From Corbicula japonica (taxonomy: Eukaryota; Mollusca; Bivalvia; Venerida; Cyrenidae), in assembly GCA_038501625.1 (NCBI GenBank), contig JAZAYU010000019.1:4525824-4589823 (forward strand): DNA of 64,000 nt. The letters are read 5' to 3'. Within the stretch, counting starts at the first letter, position 1; every line of letters starts with the position of its first letter. The position numbers and the translations under genes were made by a program. The notes under the pieces were generated by a model, which saw nothing but the letters and a program-made list of their open reading frames with translations, ran no database searches and was not told the DNA's origin. Below are positions 1 to 11,840 of this stretch, one piece after another.

Positions 1-560
1 CACATAATTATGTCTCCCACCACGTAGTGGTGTGGGAGACATTTTGATTTGCTCCTGTCTGTCTGTCTGTCTGTCACACTTGTCCGCTCTCTAAGTCAAA
101 CAGTTTTCATCGGATCATCACCAAACTTCATGAAAATGTTAGTGGCCATAATATCTCGATCAAGTTCGATAACCAGCCATATTGCCCAAGGAATCTCAGA
201 ATTATGGCCCTTAGTCATTTTGAAACTATAAAGGTGCATTAGTGAGCCCGAATGGCATCATTCTGAATTTACTATAACTTTTATATAGAAATCTTGTCCA
301 TGCTTCTTCTCCAAAACTGCTTGGGGAATTTCATTAAAACTTCACAGAACTGTTTGTCACCAAGCGTAGTTGTGCATATTGTCAGGAGTTTCCGCTTGGA
401 TTAGTTTTGGCCGAGTTATGGGCCCTTTTCTTTACTATAATATGAACTATAGGTGCTACCTATTTAACGGGGAAAGCCAAAGAACTGCTAAGAGCGTTAT
501 GCAACCTAGATATGGCCCAAAATGTGCACCTCTGCGCAAAGAGGTTGATTTGTAACATCC
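1..560. repeat. Dispersed repeat with TGTCTG run and leading hairpin
   Basis: It opens with a hairpin, gtctcccaccacgtagtggt-gtgggagac (12-41), then gctcctgtctgtctgtctgt. The segment ttagtggccataatatctcg, gataaccagccatattgcc recurs near-identically at 3548-3630, and in diverged tandem form to 4066. It is cut by the window edge. Confidence 0.75.
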
Positions 561-745
561 ATAATGGTGACCAAAGTTGACCAGAGTAACCAGTCACTCC
601 TGATGGATTTATAAAATACACATGATAAAATCATGAAACACTGAGGAATATGGGATGGTTACCAGAGGTGACCAAGAGTGACCAAAGAGTAATAGTAGGT
701 CACAAATGAACATGTATGCATTGAGGTGCACATTTTGGGCCATAT
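505..745. repeat. Foldback with 23-bp arms
   Basis: The arm atatggcccaaaatgtgcac at about 508 is inverted as gtgcacattttgggccatat at about 726. Trinucleotide-like gtgaccaa repeats lie between. From here to 3.3 kb I see no gene. Confidence 0.6.
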
Positions 746-3369
746 ATGGTGCAGCCAGCTGAAACCCTGTGTTATCTGCGTACTTGTTGAAATATATATT
801 AATTCTTATGGAGTTCAATAAATCTTCATTTCTTCTGTATTTTGGTGAAAATACTTAACTAACATATCAGTGTAACATATACCAAGAAAAGACAAGAGTT
901 CGGCATATTTAGGTCAAACTCAAAGCTATCAAATATGGAAATGCATGTGAACAGTTACTGTCCATAAACAGGCTCAATCAAACATATTTTCATATTTGTC
1001 AGGTTCGAAGGCTTTCAAAGTTCCCTTTACATCTATTTCAACATAACTCATTTATCTTGGTGATAGAGATGCATCGATAACAAAGAGTTTGAGTAAAAGT
1101 TATTGATTAGCTTAATTTCTGTTATGTTAATAAACAGCAGCTTAGATAATCCATCAAATTATTTTGAAATTTCAATAGATCTGTTTTCGTAAAATGATAA
1201 CTCTTATTACTTTACAGCAAAAATTAAGTAAATAATATTAGGTTTAAGGTAAACATGATGATTGAATTGTTTTGCAATATATTCACAAATACAATCATGA
1301 TGCTATGACAGACAGATTTATGATGATAGAGCTTTAAATGGGGTTTTCATGGGATTTTGGCTCTCAACATTGTTTACATGTTTAATGCCGTTGAAATTTG
1401 TTGATTTGATGCAGATTAGTCAAAATTGCATGTCAAAAACATCACTGCTTCAAAGTCTGTCAGTCAACACTGTTAATGTCTAACCATTTTCCTCCAAGAT
1501 CCAATAAACTGGTGAGGAAAATGCTGGTTGAGCCATGAAACAAATTTTCTTTCTTTAGGCTACTTGCAAACTACTTTTTCTTGTGATTCAGTTGATATTC
1601 ATATCCAAATTACAGTAATTACTTCTTAGAAGACGAGTAGGTGTGAAATGTATGTGCATCAGTTTCAGATTCATCTCCAAATCACACTTATTTCTCTTAG
1701 GTGTGAAATGTATAACCCTAGGTGATAACAGCTAATAACCTGTCTTTGTCAATATATTATTGCCATGTTTGTGGAAGAATGCTGCATGTTATTGAATTAA
1801 ATTGACAATTATTTTGCCCTTTTTAAAAAATTAATAGATTGATTACACTTAAAATAACTAAATATCTGTCAGTAATTTATTATTTTCAATTGATTGAAAA
1901 TTAATTTTGTAATTAATTATAATTCATTAAATTTTTGTTGTTATGGGACACAGGTCTGTCCCTTACACAAAAGTTGTTTATTAAAAAATACAGGACAGGA
2001 CTTTTAACAAATTGACAGACAGTTGTGTATTTATTTTGTGTACTGTATCATATAAAATTGATAATCATTAAATTGCACTAAATGCTGTTGGGCTGATGTG
2101 GATTAACAGGTCATACCATGAATAATAAGACAAATGTTTGTTAAAGAACTAATAAACTATCTCATTCATAAAGATTCCAGGAGGCATTTTATAAGTTCTT
2201 AATCTTCTTAAAACTTTTATCACGGTAAATGTCTTAAATTTAGTAGACGATCGTCGTTTAGTTTTAATCAACTGTGAAAGAGTCTAAAACTTGGACCGCG
2301 ATCTGTGTTTTAGTACGTTGATGTAACGTCCGTAATCCGTACTTTAGCGTAACCGGAAGGAAGTCCAAATTCAATATGGTGGCGGACCACAGTAACCGGT
2401 CCTAATTTCACAGTTTCCGACACACACTCTGTACCTAGTCTATGAAAGCAATCCACAACAACAACCTGAAACAGAAATCAGTGATTACTGTAAACATATG
2501 GCTATAAGCTACTCATGCAACACAAATTCAGGCTATGAAAAACTCCTGAAAAAATCCAAGGAACACTGAAACACAGTCCAAGCATCACTTTTGCACAGTC
2601 GGCCGAGGCAAAAATCACGAAACCCAAAATATTGCACAATATTAATGTCCAACCGGCAACTCCCAGAAATGGTTGCATTCAAACCAGCTGAAACAGCAGA
2701 TTCAGAAAAGAATATAGCCAATAGCTGTCATCCCTACCGATTTTCCGCAAAATAAATCCAAAATCATGCAACTGAATTTCTGAAGCGGAAACAGCTTACT
2801 ATACAGGATTTCCCTAGTTTCGAATTCAAGCCCCTGCATCACACTGATCATCACCTGGCTGCTTTTGGTTTCTAATAGTTATTAAACAAATATATTCTAA
2901 ATACCTTGAAAACACAAAATCTGTATCTATAATTAATTTAGGCTTGAAAAATGTCAAAATATCTTCATAGTATCCCCTATTTCATAATTTCTACATGGCC
3001 AGTTCGAGAAGTGGCTATAAAACTGTGATGCGCTCCCTATGGCGCCTTGGAGAGGGAACCGAAAAAATTGTCTGACGGGTATATATTTTCATTTTTGAAA
3101 TCGATCATTTTCAATAATTACACGCTGCATACACATTATCTATAGGCGGGCTTGGCTTTCCCCGTATAACTTCCATATTGAATTCTGGTAGAATCTAGTT
3201 TAGTGGACCCCAGATATTCAAAGCACAAAAGCCCAGCGGCGTTTGAGCGAGAAAAACTGGGGTGTGGGGGCGGTAGCCCCCATTTAAACTCATTATAATT
3301 GAAATTTGTTTGACTTACGACTAGGATACCAATGAATTTTCTCACAAGCAATGCTCTTTAGTGTTAAGG
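746..3369. other. Gene-free stretch
   Basis: AT-rich sequence with no convincing exon. It includes one copy (about 950-1040) of the aggctcaatcaaaca repeat that recurs in SLC23 intron 11, and a GC-richer patch at 2300-2420 of unknown meaning. Confidence 0.5.
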
Positions 3370-4070
3370 TCCGCTAAACTAGATGTGTTCCTTGAATTCT
3401 TGTCCATGCTTGATCTCCAAAACCGCTTGGGGGATTTCATAGAAACTTAACAGGCATGTTTGTCACCTAGCCTAGTTGTGCATTTTGATTTGCTCCTGTC
3501 TGTCCATCTGTCTGTCCATCTGTCTGTCACACTTGTCCGCTCTCTAAATGTTAGTGGCCATAATATCTCGATCAAGTTCGATAACCAGCCATATTGCCCA
3601 AGGAATCTCAGAATTATGGCCCTTGAATTATCAAAATAAGTTGTTTGAGGCTTGTCCACTCTGTAACTTGAACAGTTATCATCTGATCTTCACCATACTT
3701 TATGAAAATGTTTGTGGCCATAATATCTCGGCCAAGTTCGATAACCAGCCGTATTGCCGCAGTCATGTCGGATTTATGGCCCTTGAATTATCCAAAATTG
3801 GCTGTTTAAGCCTTGTCTGCTATGTAACTGAAATATTCATCAACTGATTTTCAATAAACATTATGATAATGTGTGTGGCCTTAATATCTTGGCCAAGTTC
3901 GAAAACCAGCCACTTTGCACCAGGCATATCAGATTTATGGCCCTTTGATTTATCCGAAATTAGCCTTTTAAACATGTCACTAACCTGGTTCATCTCTCAA
4001 AGTCAGATAGTTTTCATTGTATCTTCACCAAAGTTTATCAAAATGTTGATGGCTATAATATCTTAACTAG
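3370..4070. repeat. Second copy of the TGTCTG repeat with internal tandem units
   Basis: It shares gcttgatctccaaaaccgct, the tctgtctgtcacacttgtcc core and three successive diverged units ending ttatggccctt (about 125 bp each) with the copy at the start of the window. Confidence 0.75.
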
Positions 4071-4081
4071 GCTATAAAGAG

Positions 4082-4330
4082 TTGCTTCAAAATTCAGAAA
4101 CAGCAGCAAACATTGTTGTTGGTGATTTCAATGTAAACATTGTTTGTGACAAAAATAATCTCCTCCATAAAGAAATGGCTGCTTTGAATTATAAACAACT
4201 TATAACACAGCCTACTACAGCTGGCAGGACCATTATTGACCATATCTATGTGAACAATTTAGAATGTGTATCCAGTGGAGTAATACCAACATACTATAGC
4301 TATCATGACATTACATACATTGCATTATGA
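4082..4330 (+). pseudogene. Relic of an endonuclease/exonuclease/phosphatase domain from a transposon
   Basis: An open stretch of about 82 residues contains NIVVGDFNVNI, then ITQPTTAGRTIIDHIYVN and VIPTYYSYHD. GDFN, PTT, DHIYVN and the SYHD end match the C-terminal part of EEP nucleases of retroelements and Helitron-like elements, where the last motif is usually SDH or SYH. The N-terminal half and all other element domains are missing, so it is a fragment. Confidence 0.6.
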
Positions 4331-4726
4331 GAAAGTACTGTGCTAAGCAGCTATAAAGGTATTTCTTACACTGTTTAAGTTTTCATTTTACAATATCTGT
4401 TCCATACTCATGATTTGGTTCTTCTCTCATTTTCTGCTATTTTTATTATATGATGTTCACCAAATGCTATAATTATCTGTGTAATAAAAAAACAGCCGCT
4501 TTGACCCCGGCACATAAGACTTATTGCCCATTTATTTATTTACAATTGGCCTTGATAGCCTTGTACACTCACTCTCATGGTCTTTTTTCAGTGCATCTTC
4601 ACTGATATATCAAAATGTTAATGACAACAAGTTTGACAACCAGCCACATTGACCCTGGCACTTCAGGATTATGGCCCATCAGAAATTGAAACTTATGTTT
4701 TTCCTGATCCTCCAAAAATTTGTGAC

Positions 4727-5997
4727 ATTGTTTACAGACATGGGTCGAATTAAATTTTAATGCTAATGCATTAATAATGCATTACTTTTTGTCAGTAATG
4801 AAAGGTAATTATTAATTCAACAGATTTAGCATTATTTTAATGCTAATTTAATGCATTACCTATGCCAAAATGCTGTAATGCTTAGCATTATTGAGCATTA
4901 ATTGGATTTTGTTTACTATTGGATTTTGTTGATTCATTTACATATATATATTAAAAGTTACTTTTTAATGCAAAGATGCTCTTAATATTTATTATGTTAT
5001 TAGTCTATTACATATCTTATTTATAGCGAGAGAAAAAACGTTATTATAACAGTTAAGTAGTTTGATATGTGTTCACTATTAGTAAAACAAGGTACAGACT
5101 ATCAGAGTCAAACCTTTTCATCAGAATGTTGTAAAGTTTGAACATTTTTTATGATTAAGCCACAAGTTCTTAAGCTAAGTTGTCTTAGAAAATGCTAAAT
5201 TTAAAACAAATGAATAGCCAGAAATCTATAAAGCTCTGTCAACAAATACAGCACATTTCAATTATTTCACTGTACACATTCATTTGGACAAGGTATTTCC
5301 CACCAATTGTCTAACACTTAAATATTCCTGAAAATGTTACTGGTAGACATTTGAAGTTCAGTGCAAAATACCAAAAAATGTTGTTCTGAAATAAGATAGC
5401 ATCGAAATCAACTCTAACTTTCAACATTTTAACCATTTATTTATAATTTTACTTTACTGATTCAGTGTCATTGTAAAGTTATTTGAGGCTATGTCAGACT
5501 TCAGGAAATCAGCATGTAATGCAGATGCAGGTGACATAATAGTTTAATAAGTTAACAGTGTAGTCCTTTGTCAATACTACACACTAAATGTGTGAAAAAC
5601 AGAAATAAATCAAAGATAACAAAAGAGTGTTAAAAAGCTAAAGCTGTAGTAATCTATATATACTGAGAATAGTTTTGTTTAAGTTATTGAGGTGTCACTT
5701 TAGGTCTTCACACTTTCAGATTGATACTTTGTATATTGAACTTTGGGTTGTTGTTTTTGGAAGATGATCCCTTTGTACATAATATTATACTGATTGTTGA
5801 CTTCTTATTTATTGTCAGTTCACTTGTGAATAAAATAATGCTTAATTTAATGCATTACTTTTTGATATAATGCTAATTTAATGCATTACTTTCTCAAAAT
5901 ATAGAAATGCTAATTTAATTTAATGCACAAATTTGACAAATAATGCTAATTTAATGCATTACTTTTAAAAATAATTCGCCCCATGTCTGATTGTTTA
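4727..5997. repeat. 8-bp target-site duplication around the hAT-like element
   Basis: The octamer attgttta is present directly outside both ends, perfectly preserved, which points to a fairly recent insertion. Confidence 0.85.
4735..5989. mobile_element. hAT-like non-autonomous DNA transposon
   Basis: The terminal inverted repeat cagacatgggtcgaatta at the left is matched by taattcgccccatgtctg at the right (one mismatch). Both ends are flanked by the same 8 bp, attgttta (4727-4734 and 5990-5997). Eight-base target duplications and CAG termini are typical of the hAT superfamily. Inside each end lies a cluster of ttaatgcatta-type motifs. No transposase is encoded. Confidence 0.88.
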
Positions 5998-6031
5998 TGA
6001 CTAATATTGCACAGAACTTCCGTATGCCCTT

Positions 6032-6246
6032 TTAATAAATTGCCATCTTTATATTCACTTCACCAGTTTTATCCTGTGCATCATCAAAGATGATGCCTTT
6101 GTGGGAGACATGTGCTTTTCCCAAAAGCAGTTCTAGTTCTTTCTCGCCCTGTAACATCAGTAAATCGGGTGAGAAATCTGAAAGGTGAAGTGAAGGGTTG
6201 ACCAGATCTAAGTCATGTTCTGTACTTGGTATAAATTTCACCTAAG
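6032..6246 (-). CDS. Candidate terminal exon, unknown protein
   Basis: On the minus strand an acceptor-like cggacttag precedes an open stretch reading VKFIPSTEHDLDLVNPSLHL and about 50 more residues to TAA. The residues look protein-like, acidic and leucine-rich, and unlike the surrounding repeats. A second minus-strand open stretch, 6253-6465, begins with a true ATG (MESVDSLRKTYFTGD), contains a possible early donor (gtaagac), and could be the first exon of the same gene. I recognise no family. If real, the gene would be head-to-head with EXOSC1. The evidence is only openness, a possible acceptor and composition. Confidence 0.3.
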
Positions 6247-6622
6247 TCCGATCTAACAAAATATTAAATCTGATGACGGCCCGCAGACACCACACATAAG
6301 TAATAGCGGTTTTCCCAGATTACTATTTTTAGAAATTGTCAACACAGGAAGATATATAACGCTCGCAAAATGATCTGAAGTTGTGATTACATAAGAAATA
6401 AATGCAATACTACCACATATATCTCCAGTAAAATATGTCTTACGCAGGCTGTCAACACTTTCCATGGTTTAAAATACTATTACTTTCACTTTTGCGATTT
6501 TGTAGGTGACAATATGATTGGTTCAAAGGGTTTTTTGATAAAAACACATTTTACTTACTCGTCGTCAGATCCTGATAGCTAGCGGTTTTCAGAAAAAGAT
6601 TAATCAGATTGAAATTTTACAG

Positions 6623-6744
6623 GACAGCGATTATGCAGAGAAGAAGACAGGTTGAAAGGTGGACGAGGTACTTACACGAGGAATGGTTTTATATACTCCT
6701 CATTAGCTGGACCTTTGTCTATGAACAAAGAAGATGACAGTGTT
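6623..6744 (+). CDS. EXOSC1: EXOSC1 exon (N-terminal domain)
   Basis: It follows acceptor ttttacag and ends at donor gtaagt. It encodes GQRLCREED then GTYTRNGFIYSSLAG, the region aligned with GERLCNLEE and GTYTRHGYIFSSLAG in human CSL4. The first codon is split, with its G supplied by an unseen exon. Confidence 0.92.
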
Positions 6745-9700
6745 GTAAGTTACTACTTTGACCTAGCTGCTAGCTGTTGTCATGTTGATCTAAGTTTTGT
6801 CATGGTGATCTAGCTTTGTCATTTGGCCAACTTGTTTTGCCAAGACTGCTTACGAACCGGCGTTGACCAGTCACTGTTCGGCTCGCACCAGTGTGAAATA
6901 TGAATCAAGCGTTCCGGCTTAACTAAAATAGCATCATTAGTTACGGCTGTCACAAATGATTAGCGCTCGCTGCTCAAACGTAACTGGCGTATTCAGCCTG
7001 CGCCGGTTAGTGATCCCGGCTTAATCTCGGTACAAACAAGTGATTTGCAGGTACCCATATAGGAATAAGCCGTCTTGGCAAATCAAGTTGGCCAATTGTT
7101 ATCTAGATGTTGTATTGGTAATGTCATTTATATCTTATGCACAAAAGTTGAAATAAAACAATACCACAATAAGTCCAGACTATTAAATCTAATTTGCTCA
7201 TTTATTTTTAACAATAAGTGTTTCATAGTTGTTTAAAAAAACACTTTAACCCATTCCTGTATATATACTAATTTTTACGCATGTGCGACCAGTGTAGATC
7301 CAGATCAGCCGGCACATCCGTGCCGTCTGATCAGAATCTGCGCTGGTCACATTTTGGTCTGAAAAAACCTAATGAATCAAAAAACGGATGTGCTGGCTGA
7401 TCTGGATCTAAACTGTTCGCCCTAGCAATAAAGGTGTATCTGTACAGGAAAGGGTTAAGATACAAGTTTAACATACATGTTTAAAGTTATTGTGTTTTAT
7501 TTAAAAATTCACATTTATGAACCTTATTTGAATCTAACCTTTTAAATGAACATGATATTATTTTCTTTTGGTTTCAGACGTTGATAGAGGTTGTGAGAAA
7601 CGCGGAGGAGAATGTTGTTCCAACAGTGGATGCCCTTGTCACTGTTAGAGTAAGCTCCCTTACTGCTTAAAGCAGCTTAGCATTTTAACATGCGTGCAAC
7701 CAGTGTAGATCCAGATCCAGAGCCTGCACATCCCTGACATCTGATCTGGATCTGGAATGGTCGCTTCTTTGTCAGAAATAACCAAGTAAATTTAAAAAGT
7801 GAACCGTTAAGATCCTGATCAGACAGCAAACAATGTACCCGATGATCTGGATCTGAACTCTTTATCTACGCAATAAAAGCCATATCAGTGGTGTAAGTCA
7901 TCATTGCACTGTCATCAATAAAAAAAGAAAATTTTCAAAATCTCTCTAACGGCAAAATGCAGTTCAAGAAAACTTTGCACAAATAAATAAAATTGGACAA
8001 GAGGACAAAAATAGTTAGACCTAAAAATTCCGTGATATTATATTTACATATTACATACTATAATAAGAACTTAACAACACAAAACATTATTTTAAATGCC
8101 CACATTAGTATTATGCTGCTGACAACAATAAGTTTTGTCCACGAAAAGAGAAATCAGCATTTTTATTCCTTTGTTACATATTTTGCCAACAGGAAAGGTC
8201 AAACACAATTTTACCAATACATCATTATGTATACATTTCTTAACCAAAGGACACAACATATTGTTGTCAGTTTCGTAATATTCATGTGAGCATTTAAACA
8301 AAACACCTGATTGGATTCAACCAATGATGTTAGCCCAAATCGACCAGTAGGCAGAGCACTGGTATATACTTGTATGGTTTTCTTGTTTCAGATTACAAAT
8401 GTCAATCCAAGGTTCTGTAAATGTGCAATAATCAAGGTTGGAAAAACATCTTTAAAAGATTCTTTCAGGGGGATGATAAGGTAGGAAATGGATGTACAGT
8501 AGATGTGGTGATGGTAAAACATTCCTCACTCTAGCTCTCTCTCTGTCTCTTAAGTTCAGATATTTTCAAATAACACTTTTCCATTATCTTCTTTGCTTCA
8601 TGCTGCATATACTGCTAATTTTGTAAAGGGATTGGAAAGGCCATACTCTAATGTTTGTATAACTTGTGCCTGGACACATTATTTGTTTATATTCACATGT
8701 CTCTGTTGCTCATTTTGACTAGGAATACAAAAATATATTTACATAATTAATTATGATAAATTTATCACTGTTGATGCAACAGAATTAATGGACATGTGAT
8801 GAACAGGGCTCTCACTAGAGGGAGTCTTGGGAGAAGTGGTCTCCCAAATGTGACCAGACTTCTACCTTGCTTGAGCTATGGGAGAAGTATTTTGTATAGA
8901 CTAAATAGGGAAAGAATGCTGTTGACTGCAAACTTCTCCATAATTTAGTACAATTATGACAAAACTTCTCTCTGATATGCAAGTCTAGTAAGAGCCCTGA
9001 TGTGCCAGTAAATGTTTGATGTTGAAATCAAAATATATTAGGGTTGTTTTAACAACAAAAGAAATTTTGTCTTCAAACACATACTAGCACCTATTCTGTA
9101 TCCAGGTTTGGCATTCCAGGTCAGCAAATGTCAAACCAAGGGCTTGGTTGACAACTGTTGGGTCATATATAATTTAAGAATTAAGTTAGATTTTTGCAAA
9201 TCCATTAAAACTTTTGCAGATATGACATTGTGTGTTCAGTCTGCCTTTTTATAAAGATGCAACTCATTTCAAATCTATTCTCGTTAGTGATAACTTACTC
9301 AAGAGAATTGTTGCTTAAAGTTTTTTTTCTGACAGTTCTCAATGAAATTTTCACAGTTTGCAATGAAGGCTGGTATAAATGCTAATATAAGTATCACATA
9401 ATTTTTGTCTTTATGTAATACTGAATATCACATTTTAAGCAGTGTGCCACGATTTTGACCTGTCTTTACATTGTTAGGTAAGAGCTTCCAAGTTAAACCT
9501 GTTTCAACTGCTTTTAACTCTTTCCTCCATAGACACACCTTTATTGCATGTGCTAACAGTGCCATCTGATCAGGATCTGCAATGTTTGCTTTCTTATTTG
9601 TACAGTTATTTCTGACCAAAATGTGATCAGTGCAGATCCTGATCAGAAGGCACAGATGTGCTGGCTGGTCTGGATCTACACTGGTAGCACATGCCTAAAA

Positions 9701-11840
9701 ATGCATATTTATGGAGGAAAGGGGTAAAGAATACCATAAAATTCCTTTTAATCGCCCCCATGGGCATTACATTTTCTTAAGTGGGGGGGGGGGGGGTAAT
9801 TTTATATATATTAATTATTTTTAATTAAGTAGATTCTGAAGGATATTGGATAATGAATACATGTATAGAATAACTCTTTATTTTCCTAACAAATAATGCG
9901 GGTGGGAATTTATTAGGGGAACGGCGTTTAAAAGGAGTTTTACGGTAAGTCAAGTTTTTTCAACTCACTCGAGCCTCTGGCTCTACCTGAGCTATAGTGA
10001 CCAATTTTTGTACAACTTCCATATGTTTGTCAAGCGTCCATCACCCCTCTTCTTAAACCAGTGGATAGATTTTAACCCTTTCCTCCAAATATATGTGTTT
10101 ATGGTATTGGCAGGCAGTTTAAATCCAGATCAGTCGGAACAGATTCCCCATCTGATCTGGATTTGCACTGTTCACTGTTTGTTATTTCTCACTCAAAAGA
10201 GAAAAGTTCAGATCCTGATCAGACAGCACATGTTATTAAAGGCTTGAAATGAAATAAAGGTTAATACGATTGTGGACACAGATGTAGCCTGCCAGTGACC
10301 TTTATGCTTGTTAACAGGGAATGGCTTACAGGAAGATTTGGGAGAAATAGTCTTCCAAATTTCCTAAACTTCTCCCTCTACTGAGCCAAGGGAGATGTTT
10401 TTCCCTATATGTTTCATATATAAAGCTGAAAACTTCGGAAACTTCTCCCTAAAATTAGAAAAAAACTTTTCCCTCTTCTCACAGCCCAAGCCAATCCCTG
10501 GTTAACCTTTTTCTCCATAAATACGCCTTTATTGCAAGGACAAACATTGTAGATCCAGATAAGATAAAGGGTTAGTCATTTATGTCTTTAGTCACTTCTT
10601 ATTTTCAGAAAGGAAGATGTAAGAGCAACTGAAAAAGACAAGGTCTGAACTTTTCTTATCAATTTTAAAAAATATATAAATTATAATACACGTGTAACAT
10701 GGTTATGAAAATGTTTAAAAAAAAATTGATATCATGCAAATGATTCCATTAATAATGTCTTTGATGTTTATCAACATCTGAAAATCCATATGTCATTTAG
10801 TTTTGGTCTGCAGGTTGAAAGAGAAACCCAGACAAGATTAGTAACACTAATTATATACAGTATGGTGCTAACTGAAATCAAGTATCTTTATGTAAGTAAT
10901 GGATTAATTATAAAAAACTATTAAGATTGGTATATTTTATCTATATGATCTTAAGGTATGATTGGTTGAGAGAGAGGAGGCGTGAATAAATGTGTGAAAG
11001 AATTGGCGGGAAAGAATGATAGAAAAAGGAGAGAGTTGAGAAGAATTAATGTTTTGGTTTTGGATATAGTTTATTAAGATTACTTTTGGAAACTTAAATG
11101 TGGACAGAGATAATCTAACAAATCAAAAAGGAAACAGTTTAGATCCTGATCAGACGGCATGGAAATGCTTGCTGATCTAGATCTAAACTGTTCGCCCACA
11201 CAATAAAGGTGTATCTATGGACATGATGGAGGAAAGGGTTACTTAAGGTGTTTATATGGAGTAAAAGGTTATGCTAATTGACATATTGCAGGTAGAGATG
11301 TACAAATGTTATCGGCCAGGTGACATAGTGATAGCCAGAGTAATCTCCCTTGGTGACTCTCAGTCCTATCTCCTCAGTACAGCAGAAAATGAGCTCGGAG
11401 TTGTCATAGCAACCAGCGAGGCAGGTAAGCAGTAATGTTAAACATAAATGACAAACTGTCAAGTTGGTGCAGAATGGGATAAGTGAGGTTGACAAGTTTG
11501 GTGGGAGTTTCTTCCTGATTTTAAAGACAAACATTTTCTTTTTTTCTATGTTTTGAGACGTGTTTACATAAAATGAAAAATCTTTGTGTCTATGAACTGT
11601 GAATGCATTCAATTTTATATTAATTAGCATGAGCATTCATGGTTATGGGCAAAACAAGATTTCTATTTTTAGGTTTCATTATGGTTCCCGTCAGCTGATG
11701 TTACTCAGATGGATCTATTTTTAGGTTTCAGTATGGTTCCCGTCAGCTGGTGTAAGATGAGGTGCCCAAAAACTCTGACAGAGGAACCAAGAAAAGTTGC
11801 CAAAGTACAGCCACAGTACATTGAATATTCAGGGACCTGA
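6623..11840 (+). CDS. EXOSC1: Exosome complex component CSL4 (EXOSC1), first exon not found
   Basis: CSL4 is one of the three S1/KH cap subunits of the RNA exosome, which degrades and trims RNA in nucleus and cytoplasm. Six exons join in consistent phase: 6623-6744, 7578-7649, 8392-8480, 10609-10642, 11292-11424 and 11725-11840 (stop TGA). They give about 187 residues against roughly 195 in human CSL4. Diagnostic segments are GQRLC and GTYTRNGFIYSSLAG at the N-terminal domain, DSFRGMIRKEDVRATEKDK in the S1 domain, and RPGDIVIARVISLGDSQSYL plus NELGVV near the end. The final exon contains SWCKMRCPKT, the conserved C-terminal motif. Exon 6623 opens in phase 1, so a short upstream exon of about 10 codons must exist; I could not place it. 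Introns are filled with foldback transposons. The last intron carries a duplicated splice acceptor. Confidence 0.93.
7247..7458. mobile_element. TTAA-flanked foldback (family A)
   Basis: Termini are TTAACCCATTCCTGTA and TACAGGAAAGGGTTAA. Internal inverted repeats are accagtgtagatccagatca and tgatctggatctaaactg. TTAA flanks and CCC-start ends suggest a piggyBac-like non-autonomous element. It lies in an EXOSC1 intron. Confidence 0.8.
7578..7649 (+). CDS. EXOSC1: EXOSC1 exon (linker into S1 domain)
   Basis: It lies between acceptor tggtttcag and donor gtaagc, phase 0 at both ends. It encodes 24 residues, TLIEVVRNAEENVVPTVDAL and then VTVR, which lead into the S1 RNA-binding domain. Confidence 0.9.
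8392..8480 (+). CDS. EXOSC1: EXOSC1 exon (S1 domain, first half)
   Basis: It lies between acceptor cttgtttcag and donor gtagga. It encodes ITNVNPRFCKCAIIKVGKTS followed by LKDSFRGMI. FRG and the preceding strands match the S1 domain of CSL4. Confidence 0.92.
9514..9727. mobile_element. Family A foldback copy
   Basis: Ends ttaactctttcctccatag and tatggaggaaaggggtaa. The inner arms gatcaggatctgcaatg and ctggtctggatctacactgg are readable. It lies in an EXOSC1 intron. Confidence 0.78.
10072..10262. mobile_element. Family A foldback copy
   Basis: The left end ttaaccctttcctccaaat is well kept; the right end is decayed near ttaaaggcttgaaatg. Confidence 0.7.
10609..10642 (+). CDS. EXOSC1: EXOSC1 micro-exon
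   Basis: This 34-nt exon lies between acceptor attttcag and donor gtctga. It encodes KEDVRATEKDK, identical to the human CSL4 stretch as I recall it. The donor is weak at positions +3 to +5. Confidence 0.92.
11122..11243. mobile_element. Family A foldback, 5'-truncated
   Basis: Only the right half remains: gatcctgatcagacggcatg, gctgatctagatctaaactg and ggaggaaagggtta. Confidence 0.7.
11292..11424 (+). CDS. EXOSC1: EXOSC1 exon (S1 domain, second half)
   Basis: It lies between acceptor atattgcag and donor gtaagc. It encodes VEMYKCYRPGDIVIARVISL, then GDSQSYLLSTAENELGVVIA. The last codon is split G|GT and joins the terminal exon. Confidence 0.93.
11663..11766 (+). repeat. 52-bp tandem duplication of the EXOSC1 last-exon acceptor
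   Basis: Copy one (11663-11714) and copy two (from 11715) both begin ctatttttaggtttca and continue tatggttcccgtcagctg. The copies therefore duplicate the polypyrimidine tract, the AG and about 30 nt of exon. Use of the upstream AG (11672) would add 52 nt, shift the frame and read GFIMVPVS then a stop. The downstream AG (11724) keeps the conserved protein, so it is taken as the functional site. Confidence 0.9.
11725..11840 (+). CDS. EXOSC1: EXOSC1 terminal exon
   Basis: It follows the downstream one of two tandem ctatttttag acceptors. It encodes GFSMVPVSWCKMRCPKTLTE and a basic tail ending in YIEYSGT, then TGA. No canonical AATAAA was noticed just downstream. Confidence 0.92.

Noticed and set aside
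2380..2420. ATGGTGGCGG as a possible first exon of EXOSC1
   Set aside because: Its donor (after AACCG) leaves phase 2, whereas the 6623 exon needs phase 1; also 4 kb away with no other support.
6520..6540. ATGATTGGTTCAAAGG as EXOSC1 exon 1
   Set aside because: The phase fits, but the donor gttttt is very weak and the peptide lacks the expected P-G context.
7993..8301. Open frames of 98 (plus) and 69 (minus) residues in an EXOSC1 intron
   Set aside because: Low-complexity AT-rich composition, no splice logic, and neither resembles a protein family.
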